From Helicostylum pulchrum (Eukaryota; Mucoromycota; Mucoromycetes; Mucorales; Mucoraceae): 64,000 nucleotides of DNA. Below, piece by piece: positions 46,248-56,265 of the stretch (the stretch's first letter is position 1; each line of letters begins with the position of its first letter). Where the stretch lies: positions 310,001 through 374,000 of the forward strand of contig JAIXMO010000010.1 in NCBI GenBank assembly GCA_025677825.1. The letters run 5' to 3'. A program made the translations under genes and the position numbers. Below the pieces are notes generated by a model. That model searched no databases. It saw only the letters and a list, made by a program, of their open reading frames with translations, and was not told the origin of the DNA.

Positions 46248-48146
46248 TCTCGCCTCTGGGGACTACTCTGATATCGGCATCCTATAAATAAAAGTGTAAA
46301 TAATGACAAGGAATTGAATGGGAATACTTGCAAAGGTCAAACAAGTGCTTTAAGAAAAACGTTCACATTGTCTCTGATGATGTTCAAAGTGTCACGAGAT
46401 AGGACGTGAGCTTTTTTTTTTCTTTTTTGAAAAACTAGCTTTTTTCAATCTGAAAGGGGTACCACTTGTGTTAGGAACTACTACTGCTGTCACAGGGTCA
46501 TGGGTTGCCGAATAGGGAGTAATGGCTCACCGAAAGGGGGGTTTAACTGTAATGCGGATCTTGTTAGCACCTGTGGGCACCTTAATTTTTGGGTTGGGAA
46601 TGAGCTTCCACCTTCTCGTGGTCTAACCTGTTAACCAAATTTTTTTTTTATTTGGGAACTGAGAGAAGCTCTTTTATATTAATGAAATAAATAATATTTT
46701 AAAAAACTTTTTTTTTTATGCATGAACTAATCTCGCTGAGATCCTTTACTGAGCTTTAGAAACCTTACTGAAAACCTTACTGAAAGCTTAACTTTTCTTT
46801 TTCTCAGTCAAACTTTGAATTATAAATAATGAAGAGGGCATATTTTTAAAAAAAAAAGTATTTTAAATCAATCATTACCATTACACCATAGGAATTAAAG
46901 ACGGACAATATCTTTTTTTATTCTTGAAACTTTCACTCAAATTTGTGTCGGATCTGGTCCCAAAAACACTGGTTTACTCAACTTTGTTACTGGCGTGAAT
47001 ATAAACAAAATGCAAAACCCAAACAAATAAAAGTGCACCAAAGGATAACAATCAAACAGATAAAAAAGTAACGTTGATTGCTTACGGAGACGCACGATTT
47101 TAAAACTCTCCAATTAAAAGAATAACGGACGCTGTAGCAAAAATGTCTGAAGATTCTAAAGGAAAAAACTGAAATTATTTTTGTTGAGGAATATTTAAAC
47201 CATCTTTCAACTGCTGAATCAAAGCGTAAACTCCATATAGTCTTTATTTAATTTTTCTAATCTTGGTAATTAATCAATAAAGTTTACACTTAATACAAAA
47301 AAAAAAAAAAAAAAAAAAAAAAGTACATCAAGATTTTGCGTCTGTTGTTCCAGGTATAATTGATATTTTACACGTTTTAATCGATTTAATACGGGGGGGG
47401 GGGGAGGACCTTGTTTTCTAATGTGATATATTTAATCGTTTTTACACACCTAGGTGTCTACAATTTGTTGTTACAACACCAAAAATACCGTTTCAACTTG
47501 TTTCAAGCAAGAAGCCAAAACGCTGTTTAATTTTTATTTTAAAAGTGTCGTTCAAATGATTCAATTCTCTTTAAAGTATGTATTTTTATTTAGAACATCA
47601 TTACGCTACAGATGAATTATATTTTAAAGGAAAACCAATAGAGCATTCACTTAAAAGAATCGAACGAACATCCTCATAACTAAGGTTTTGTAATAAATCA
47701 ATATGGAGAAAGATACGCGCACCAGATTGGATTGATCACCTAACTATCTTTTCTTTTTTTTTTTTTTAGAGTTGCGATGCATATTGTGTATCCAATTGAT
47801 AACGTGGAGCAACATTAAAGCCAAGTCTATACGTGTAGACACGGTGGTTTCTTTGGGTTTTAAAAACTGGGCTGTGCCACTGGTTCCTGCAATCAAAAAT
47901 GGCTATCATGTATCACAAAGAGCCCAGTTTTTTTTTTTTTCAAAACCAAGAAAACTGGTTATTAATCTCTCTGCTATACGCTGTTATCTGGTTGCGTAGC
48001 AACGGAAAATGACGCAACAAGTGGTCGCGCAGATGGGCAAAGACCTGCGAGTACAAATTATGTATATAAGCTATCAAAATTGCATTATTCAACTTTTTCT
48101 TCTTTTTTTTTTAATTTATTTACTTTTCTCTTTCTCTATTACAAAA
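46248..48146. other. Intergenic with decayed coding traces
   Basis: No intact gene. A GC-richer patch at about 46440-46640 stands out. Protein-like traces at 47070-47260 are listed separately. There is also A26 at about 47297-47322 and G12 at 47394-47405. Confidence 0.4.
47070..47260 (+). pseudogene. Possible relic of a TnpB/Fanzor-like or similar transposase
   Basis: Frames interrupted by stops and one shift read VTLIAYGDARF, then PIKRITDAVAKMSEDSKGK, then TEIIFVEEYLNHLSTAESK. The order AYG-D...(I/V)-V-(E/N)-E-Y resembles the RuvC region of multi-copy fungal TnpB-related genes just before their zinc finger. No zinc finger survives. The match is weak and from memory only. Confidence 0.25.
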
Positions 48147-48353
48147 ATGACAGCTGAATGGGTATACGCTTCTGGATCTGCTTGGGTTTTATTTGACGCA
48201 GCAACACAGCAAATAATTGAATCGTTATGGGCAAGAGATCAAGCAACTTGGATTAATTCACAGTCTTTTCGAGGGCCGGTCTATGTAGATACGTCCGAAA
48301 TGGTTGTCTTGTACGGTTCCTATTCTTACACAATCGCAAGGGTATCGTCTTAG
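48147..48353 (+). CDS. Stand-alone WWE domain protein
   Basis: A 68-residue frame. It starts at the ATG after a pyrimidine-rich leader; the frame is open further 5', but that part is hydrophobic, low-complexity translation. Nearly the whole product matches the WWE fold: AEWVYASGSAWVLFD, then QQIIESLWARD, then GPVYVDTSEMVVL and SYTIARV. The W, W/F-D, I-E and Y-VD-M positions follow the WWE consensus. WWE domains bind iso-ADP-ribose or mediate ubiquitin-ligase contacts in PARP and DTX/RNF146 proteins. Here no ligase or PARP domain is joined. It could be a first exon of a longer gene, or a remnant; downstream splice sites were not convincing. Confidence 0.55.
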   Translation: MTAEWVYASGSAWVLFDAATQQIIESLWARDQATWINSQSFRGPVYVDTSEMVVLYGSYSYTIARVSS

Positions 48354-49012
48354 TTGATTACCCAAAGAAATGAATCAGCCCAAGAATTGCTTAATTATTT
48401 TATATACATACTGGAATTAAGCCCTTGGATTTTATATATTACGTACATAATTTTAGATTTTTTTTATTTATTTATTTATCGATCATTAAAAAAAAATGAC
48501 ACATTACTTTTTACGTGCCTTTATATAATGTTGATTTCTATACGATATCATAGTCGAGTGGGTCCCATTTGAGAGTTGGATACAAGTGCTCTTATACACT
48601 AAAAAAAAAAGCAGAATAATAAACGAATATAAGGCACAAGTTCGTTTATATATATACAAGGACACAGTAAAAAAAAATCTATTAGGTCTATTTAATCAAA
48701 CTCTATTCAATTACATAATGTTAATAAAACCGTAGAAGCACCTAAACTAGATGTAGAAGACAGTGTCAGAGTTCCTTTGCATTGACGGATAAAATATGCG
48801 TCTATTGTAGAGTAACTAGAAAATATTTTTTACTTGTTACGCCCGTATATTTATATCCTTCTTTTATTGTTGTTAGTAGATACCTGACGCAGTAACAGAC
48901 TATTATTACTCTTGACACTTGATAAGTTGTAAAATAATATATACAAGTATATATCTTTTTTTCTTCTTTCTTTCCTTTTATGTTTTCTTTTCTTTATCTT
49001 TGCATAAGAAAA
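48354..49012. other. Intergenic between WWE and SprT-like genes
   Basis: About 660 bp, AT-rich, no gene seen. The final 60 bp are pyrimidine-rich like other leaders in this window. Confidence 0.4.
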
Positions 49013-49636
49013 ATGTCAAAAAGTAACAAAGCATGCGCTCGAACTTCACGGAAACAAGAAAAGTTGGAATACGAAAACGATCTTAAATTAGCAAACCGAA
49101 TGCAAGAACAATCCGTTATATATCTTATGCTAAGCGAAGAAATACCTGATATACATCAGCTCTTTTTATACTTTAACCAAAAGTATTTTTTTTAGCAAAT
49201 TAAATAAAGTCCAGGTGAAATGGTCTTTTAGCATGACCCGGAGGTAAGTGTACACACATCTTTTTTTGTTTTGTTCCCGATATACTTATAAGAAGTAAAA
49301 AAAAATTCAGTGTTGATAGCTGTATTCACAGACATGGAAATTACTGTATTGTGAAATTATCTGAACCGTTACTAAAGTTTAGGCCTACAAAAGACATTAT
49401 AGAAACGTTGTTAGTAAGTTTTTTTTTTAAAAAAAAACAATACCATTATTTCTCTTCAAGTACTTATATTTATGTGTGAACAGCATGAGATGATTCATGC
49501 TCTATTATTTGTAACTCTACAGATGATTAAGCAGCAATCTATACTTGGGCTAATTCATACCAAAAGGTTTTCAATCATTAAAAGTCCTTTAGAAAATGGA
49601 CAATCCCACTCTGCCGATGCTACAGAAAACCCATGA
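49013..49636 (+). pseudogene. SprT/Spartan-like DNA-protein crosslink protease, broken
   Basis: Three blocks (49013-49243, 49311-49413, 49484-49636) follow the SPRTN pattern: PDIHQLFLYFNQKYFF, then SKLNKVQVKWSFSMTR, then IVKLSEPLLKFRPTKD, and the zinc-protease motif HEMIHALLFVT (HExxH). SPRTN cuts proteins crosslinked to DNA. Two faults are visible. An extra T in a T8 run (49186-49193) puts a stop directly after KYFF. After LLFVT the sequence no longer reads as the expected DGHG-EF segment with the third zinc ligand, and ends at 49636. A loose zinc-finger-like continuation exists in another frame. The protease start and HExxH are confident; function is doubtful. Confidence 0.7.
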
Positions 49637-49968
49637 GGCAAGGGAGTGCAAGTTAAAAGAGTGTTCAGAGCCAAGCTACCCATACTTTTATGCCCGGAGA
49701 GAATGCAACGTTAATAAAATCTCTTCTAGTTTTACATGGTTTTTTTTTAAAAAAAAGAAGAAAGGATGGACGAACTGTTATGACATAGCATTCATCTCCT
49801 ACTTTTCAATTATCATCCTACACTCTATATCTGTTCTCTTGTATCACTTATCATATACAACACAAAAACAAAAAAACAAAAACCTATATTTTATCTCATT
49901 AACTTACAGGCCTAATAACCTTCAAATATCTTATTTACAATAAACACATGAACTTTGTTTTAAAAAAA

Positions 49969-52001
49969 TTAATAATCACTTTCAGGTGAGCTATTAAAGT
50001 GCTCATTGGCAAATTGTTGGCCATGAGTCTTAAAACTCAATTTAAATATTTTTGGACATATAATGTCCGAAAGAACAACCTCTTGACTATTATTCTCGCT
50101 ATCATGAGACCTCTCCTTTTCATCGTGTTGGCTTTTTAAGACAGAAATAACAGCCATTGTCTCTTCAAGACGGCTCTAAATAATTAAATTAGACTTACTA
50201 TTATTTTTGTTAATCGTTTGGAATCAGGAATATACCTTCAACGTCGAGAAAAAATTGAATAATGAAGTGATATGCTCACTTCTTTCATCAAAATCTTCTC
50301 CCACCAAGATTTTCTTCTCTCTCACGAAGTTGTACAGACCATGCTTTGCGTATTGCATTGACCATAATCTGATTTGTTTGCCTAGTTGTGGCCAATTAAT
50401 ATGATTAGTATAAATAAATAAAAAGTTGTTTGTACTATTGCCTACCGCTTGGCTGTACGAAGTAAAGTTTGAGTTTGCTAAACTCTTCGACAGATGCATA
50501 CTTGTAGAGGTCTGCTACAGTTTTTAACATTGCCAACAAGGCAAACATACCCTTAGAGTTGTCAAAGCACATCTTAGCATGGTCATCGTGATCAAAAGCA
50601 CCAGCCGTCTCCAAAACGAGCACTTCCAGATCTTCGTGACCAGCCAAGTGTATAACACCATCAGCCTTGTATATTTTTCGTTTATCAGCTTTGACTCCCA
50701 TTTTTTTTTCAATTGTAAAGACATAACAGAGAGCTCATCTTCACCAGGAATAAAATAAGGAGCATGCTCATTTTTTTTTATAATTTCAAGCATGGCCTCG
50801 AAACAAAGAAAGATCATGTTGGTATTATATACGGCTTCAGTTCGTGAAATTGATGGTGTTTTGCTGTAAACCTTGGCCCTAATCCAAACAAAAAATTAGG
50901 TTATTATTGGAATGATTTTGATGACACTATACATACGTAGTTTTACAAATAACTTTAATAAACTGGCAAGTTTTTTTTTTTTACCTTCTAAATACAGGTG
51001 CTTTAGCCTCAATATCATTCTTAAACTCATCAATGTCACGCTAAGAATAATAAATAATAACATATTAGTTGCTTGAAATTGAACCCGAAGATTTAAACAT
51101 CAAATATATTTACTCCAGTAATAATTTCACTGATAAAATTATCAGCTTCCACCCAAATCTCAGTTGTTTCACATGGCCGTAATTGCTTCTTCAACTGGCG
51201 ATATACTTCTTTATCAGCAGAGGGATGAGAAGAAAATCTAGCACCCTAACGGGTCACACCATTCCTCTCCGGACTACAATCATGATTATTAAATAATTTT
51301 TTGAATCAATTCCTATATATATATATATATATATATATTTACCTGTATCGATGAAAGTTTCGGCTTTGCTCAGCATCAGCTAAGAACTCAATCCACTTTT
51401 GGTTGAAATCAACCTCTTCGACCTCGTGATCGGTCTAATAAAAAGTAATAAGTTTGTAACAGATAAAGAATGTGGTTTACTGTTAGTTTACCTTTTGTTT
51501 TTTAGGAGCTCTCTCGGCCATATTATTAAAAATAATGTCTCCATGGGCCTATAACTTATGTGAGTGAATAGTTCAAATAATTAAAATTCAAATCCTTACG
51601 TTGTAATAATTTCCCTTAACCTAAAGATAAAATATACAAATCAGTAAACATAATATTATAAACAAGGATTTACATACGGTAATATTGTTGACAATGGGAG
51701 TGCTAGAAGAACTTGGCTCGGAATTAAAGCGCTTTAAAAGCTCATCTATACGTCCATTTACTACTGAAGAAATATTCCTTGAATCTTCCTTAACAGTTTG
51801 TAAATTTCTAAGAAAAGCTTTCTCAACTTTTTCAGGATCTTTGTCAGCAAAATGTTGTTTATAATTGTTAAAGTTCCAGTCTGAGGCAGGATTATCGCAA
51901 AAGTACTTTAAGTACTTGTTTTTGGTTTTAAAAGTTGCTTTATAAGTGGCTAAATCGGACATGCAGAGAGATTGTTTATCTAAGTAACAACCATCAAACA
52001 T
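49969..52001 (-). pseudogene. Multi-exon gene, possibly Mucorales-specific, two disruptions
   Basis: About ten coding blocks joined by GT-AG introns run from ATG 52001 (or 51962) to TAA 49969, near 600 residues. Readable parts include YKATFKTKNKYLKYFCDN, WVEADNFISEIITG, and a conserved core: KIYKADGVIHLAGHEDLE, VLVLETAGAF, FDNSKGMFALLAMLK, then QIRLWSMQYAKHGLY. I recall this core from multi-copy hypothetical proteins of Rhizopus and Mucor; this is memory, not a search. The ADGVI and LEVLVLE pattern resembles a degenerate PD-(D/E)XK nuclease core, a weak inference. Two faults occur: an in-frame TAG at 51246-51248 and a frameshift in an A9 run (50701-50709, T on the plus strand). No function is assigned. 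Confidence 0.55.
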
Positions 52002-52096
52002 TTCGTTGCTATTGGGATTAATTATACGTAATATTTAATATTGCGTTATAAAAAATAAAAATATCTTCCTCTTTTTCCTTTTTCTTTTTTCTTTTT

Positions 52097-52842
52097 TTTA
52101 ATCAAGTATCGGTACAATGGGCAGCTTTAGTGTCTGTGTCTCTCTCAACAGATTCAGCAGATGTTGAAAACCAGCGTGATGTTCTCTTGGGGTACCAAAG
52201 TATGGGCGGGAGGATCATTGCCATGGCGCCAGACCATTATGCTTGCACACACTCCCGTGCCTCATGGGTTTTCTGTAGCATCGGCAGAGTGGGATTGTCC
52301 ATTTTCTAAAGGACTTTTAATGGTTGAAAACCTTTTGGTATGAATTAGTTCAAATATAGATTGCTGCTTAATTGTCTGTTTATTAATATACATATATTTT
52401 TTATTTCCCTGAGGGATTTGGTTTCATCAAGAAAGGTTCAGATAAAGCTGTCAAAAGAGTTTACTTACAGATGTTCAGTTCTAGTGATCAATGGTAAGGA
52501 GGAAAATTTTGCTGCAGTACACTTCTGACCATAATCATTTTAAAATACCCTTTAGGGTGCCAGCTAGTCTTTTATATGACACAAAACATACATGAAGATT
52601 TCTTTGCTATGACAGAAATTGGCCGCATCACTATGTCTGAGGCATTATCCTGCCTTTACTCATTCGTCACACTGAAAAACCTCCGTACGTTACTGCGCGT
52701 TACCCCCCCCCCTTTTTTTTTGGCATTGCTGTTATTGACCCGATTCATCACCATCTATCGATACACCTGTCGGCACATCACCCTCCGTAGCTACATCTCC
52801 TTCTACAATTACCCGTATCGCAGAACTATTCCAAATAATTGA
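52097..52842 (+). pseudogene. Decayed coding fragments
   Basis: Two protein-like stretches in different frames. One reads WAALVSVSLSTDSADVENQ (about 52110-52170). The other includes GFGFIKKGSDKAVKRVYLQ then, after a possible intron, HEDFFAMTEIGRITMSEAL (52590-52660). Stops and shifts separate them. A C10-T9 run lies at 52703-52721. They may be parts of a family related to the divergent gene at 49969-52001, but I cannot show it. Confidence 0.3.
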
Positions 52843-53181
52843 CAATATCACTTCAAAGTCCCGTGGTTGTAATATTCAATATAAATAAAACCCATATTGT
52901 CAAATATGCTTTTATGTACTGTTCTTTCGCTTCTTTATTTTTATAGATACCTTGAGTTAGTATGATACCCAAAACAGCACGAAGTGGCACACTTACCAAC
53001 AAAAGTATTTGCTCATAAGAGCAGATCCTAGTTTATGTTTTCAGAGAGTTTTTTTTTTTATAAGACGAAATAGTCTCAAAATTTTATGATTAAAGAAAAT
53101 AGAGGAAGGAGACATGGCCCTGGAGCCATTTGGAAGTTATAATATGAACAAAACTAACGAAGCAATGAGTTGAGAGAAAAG

Positions 53182-53421
53182 TCAGCAAAGGAGGGCGGGT
53201 ATTACAAGTTGAAATGAAGGATGGGAAAAGGTGACAAACATTCTCAAACGATTTTCACGGAAAGTAAGAAGAGAACGAGCATGAGCGATAGCTACGCTGG
53301 GGATGAAGGGCTGGTCATTAAACACGAAGTGAAAATGTGCACGCCATATAGCTAAAAGGGTATGAGCAATGTAGACAGCAGGTGGTAGAGTGCTAGAATC
53401 CTTGACTTGAGGGAATACCAA
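53182..53421 (-). mobile_element. Possible 3' remnant of a non-LTR retrotransposon ORF
   Basis: A 79-residue frame containing VYIAHTLLAIWRAHFHFVF and DQPFIPS. This resembles the extreme C-terminus of reverse-transcriptase polyproteins of fungal LINE-type elements (a helix with IWRAH-x-x-VF). No catalytic RT motif or endonuclease is present, so it is at most a 5'-truncated copy. The assignment rests on recall of similar tails. Confidence 0.35.
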
Positions 53422-54102
53422 TTTGTTTTCAGAGAGACGAAAAAGAAGATATATGACAATGGTATGTTAAGAAGTGCAAAAAAAAAAGGTCTGTCATATG
53501 GATCAATTATTATCATGGTTAATAAAGAACATCATTGTATTTGGAACTGTTAATTTATTATATTTCTATTTATTTTATTTTGTGCCAATAATTTCTGAAG
53601 TGTATTCAATCCTAAAACGCTAATTGGGATATGACAAACCTGTAAATTGAGAATGCCAATGGTAAACCCGCAAAAAAAAAGTATAAAACCGCAAATTGGT
53701 ACCATGAGCACTGTAACTGGTAAAATTCCCCAAATATGTGGCTTTCAAAATATAATATACCGGAGTGTGAATGTATATATTGTTTGTATGAAAAAGTAAT
53801 AACGTCGTACTACTTCTTGCGGGTCCACCAGTGTAAATGAACTGTGCGTTGTTCTAGATCTCTCCCGCAATAACTTTTTTTTAATTAGGTGTCGCCAGTT
53901 TAGTTAACCAAAGGCAAAAAAAAAAAAAACGATTTTAAACATGACATTTTTTTTTTTTTTTATTTGCTTTCCCGCTTATTTATTTTTAGGTATTCCCAGA
54001 AATGGGACCTTACATTATATAATCAAATTTTTATATTTTCCTTTTCTTTCTCTTTTCTTTTCTCTTAATTAATTTAATAAATCGAAAAATAAATAAATTA
54101 TC
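53422..54102. other. Intergenic, UGD promoter side
   Basis: Contains a MITE-like end (53570-53594) and a short element TTGGTACCATGAGCA (53697) shared with 43033. The last 100 bp before the UGD start are strongly pyrimidine-rich, a usual leader of highly expressed fungal genes. Confidence 0.45.
53570..53594 (-). repeat. MITE-like terminal motif, distant copy
   Basis: On the minus strand AAATTATTGGCACAAAATAAA, identical over its core to the ends at 16096 and 18122. Flanks differ from those copies, so this marks a shared element end. Confidence 0.5.
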
Positions 54103-55733
54103 ATGGCTCCTATTAAGAATATCTGTTGTATTGGTGCTGGTTATGTTGGTAAAGTAGAAAGATCAAGTGAAGAAAGAAGCTACGTACTAAACATTTTATT
54201 TAAAAAGGTGGTCCCACTTGTGCTGTCATTGCTTACAAGTGTCATGACATCAAGGTGACTATCTGTGATATCAATGCTCAACGTATTGAAGCTTGGATGT
54301 CCGATAAGCTCCCTATCTACGAACCTGGATTAGACGAGGTAGTATTCTCTCGTCGTGGTAAGAACCTTTTCTTCTCTACCGATGTAGATAAGCATATCCA
54401 AGAAGCCGATCTTATTTTTGTATCTGTAAACACACCTACCAAGAAGAAGGGACTTGGTGCTGGTATGGCTGCCGATCTTGCGTAAGTTACAAAAAAAAAA
54501 AAAAAAAAAAAAGAGAGATAAAGAAAGAAAATACATATGCTGACATATACGTATATACAGTTATGTTGAAGCTGCTACTCGCCGTATCGCTCAAGTATCT
54601 ACCAGCTCAAAGATCGTCGTCGAGAAATCCACCGTTCCTTGTCGTACAGCCGAAAGCATGCGTGCCATCTTGGAAGCCAATTGTACCGCCAATGTCAAAT
54701 TCGATATCCTTTCCAACCCCGAATTCCTGGCTGAAGGCACCGCTATCTCTGATCTTTTCAACCCTGATCGTGTCTTGATCGGTAGTTTACAAACCGAGTC
54801 CGGTAAGATCGCTCAACAAACTCTTGCTGACGTCTACGCAAACTGGATTCCTCGTGAAAACATCATCACTACTAACCTTTGGTCTTCGGAACTTTCAAAA
54901 TTGGTGAGTGTCAAAAAAAAAAATTTACAAGGGGAGCATTTAAATAGATATACTAATCTTTTACGTCATGCCATTTTTTTTAGGCTGCTAATGCTCTTTT
55001 GGCTCAACGTATTTCTTCTATCAACGCATTATCTGCTGTCTGTGAAGCCACCGGTGCTGATGTAGACGAGGTTGCATACGCTTGTGGTCGTGATACCCGT
55101 ATTGGATCCAAATTCTTAAAGGCGTCAGTTGGCTTTGGCGGATCCTGTTTCCAAAAAGACATTTTAAACTTGGTTTACTTGTCTTCCCAATTAAACTTGC
55201 CTGAGGTCGCTGAATACTGGAAGCAAGTATATACCATGAACGAATACCAAAAGAACCGATTTACTCGCAACATCATCTCTACTTTATTCAACACCATCAC
55301 CAACAAAAAGATTGCCGTCCTTGGTTTTGCGTTCAAGAAGGATACTGGTGATACTCGTGAATCCGCTGCTATTACTTTGATCAAGAGCTTCATGGAGGAA
55401 AATGCTCGTGTCGCTATTTACGATCCCAAGGTCGACGCTGAACAGATTTATATGGATTTAACTGAGCCTGGTGTTGTAGATAACCGCAAGCAAGTAGAGA
55501 AGTGCATTGAGATCTGTGGCAGTGCTTATGAGGCTGCAAAGGACGCTGATGCCCTGGTAGTCGTTACAGAGTGGGACGAGTTCCGTCAACTGGATTATAA
55601 TCTTATTTACAAGGATATGCATAAGCCTGCCTTTGTCTTTGACGGTCGTTTAATGTTGGATGCTCCTAAATTAAGAGATATTGGTTTCAAAGTCCATGTT
55701 ATTGGTAAAAACCCTCTTGAAGGTAGAGCTTAA
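54103..55733 (+). CDS. UDP-glucose 6-dehydrogenase
   Basis: Four exons (54103-54148, 54208-54481, 54561-54903, 54984-55733) give 470 residues, the usual length. The enzyme oxidises UDP-glucose to UDP-glucuronate with two NAD+. The NAD-binding fold starts with [15 protein letters not shown], whose glycines span the first intron. The other landmarks are [27 protein letters not shown], and the active-site cysteine in [10 protein letters not shown] (near residue 270). The C-terminal UDP-binding part has [17 protein letters not shown]. In Mucoromycota UDP-glucuronate feeds wall glucuronans (mucoran/mucoric acid), so strong expression is expected. The C-ending codon bias and pyrimidine-rich leader agree with that. 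Confidence 0.96.
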
Positions 55734-56265
55734 AAGCTTCTTTTTTTTTAAAAAAAAAAGCATACACACACACATTCCTTCTTTTTTTTTACACATAAAA
55801 AAGCATTTTCATAAAATAAAACAAATACATGATTCCATTTATAAATCTTTCTGCAGTTAAAAATACTTTTTTTTTTGTGTCTGACATGATAGGTCAGGAT
55901 AGGCATACTAGCTTGCTTTTTCTTATTGCAGCGCTAGTTCTGTATCAGTTTTTTTTTTTTTTTTACTTGTACTTGATACGTCTCTACAGAACAGTTTGCA
56001 AGCAAACTTTTGCTTAACAAAATTCACCTTTATTCAGCGTCTTCAAAGAAAAAAACTCTACTGTTTAATTGCCTCTGCAACAAAAAGTGCCAGTTACAAA
56101 TTTTCAGATTCCTCCTAAAAAAAACTCCCTCAGTTCCGGACCGGGGAGAGGAAAAAAAGGGTTTTCAAAGTGTCGCCTTTTGTAAAGTGGGGGAAAGCGT
56201 AAAGATATAGATGCACTGGGAGTGTAATCTATAATCGTCCCTTTTACGAATTTGGTACAGCAAGA
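55734..56265. other. Intergenic, eL24 promoter region
   Basis: About 530 bp with A/T tracts. No gene. It should contain the UGD 3' end and the eL24 promoter. Confidence 0.45.

Noticed and set aside
46440..46640. GC-richer patch considered as rRNA or tRNA relic
   Set aside because: No recognisable A/B boxes, cloverleaf or rRNA core sequence; left as unexplained intergenic DNA.
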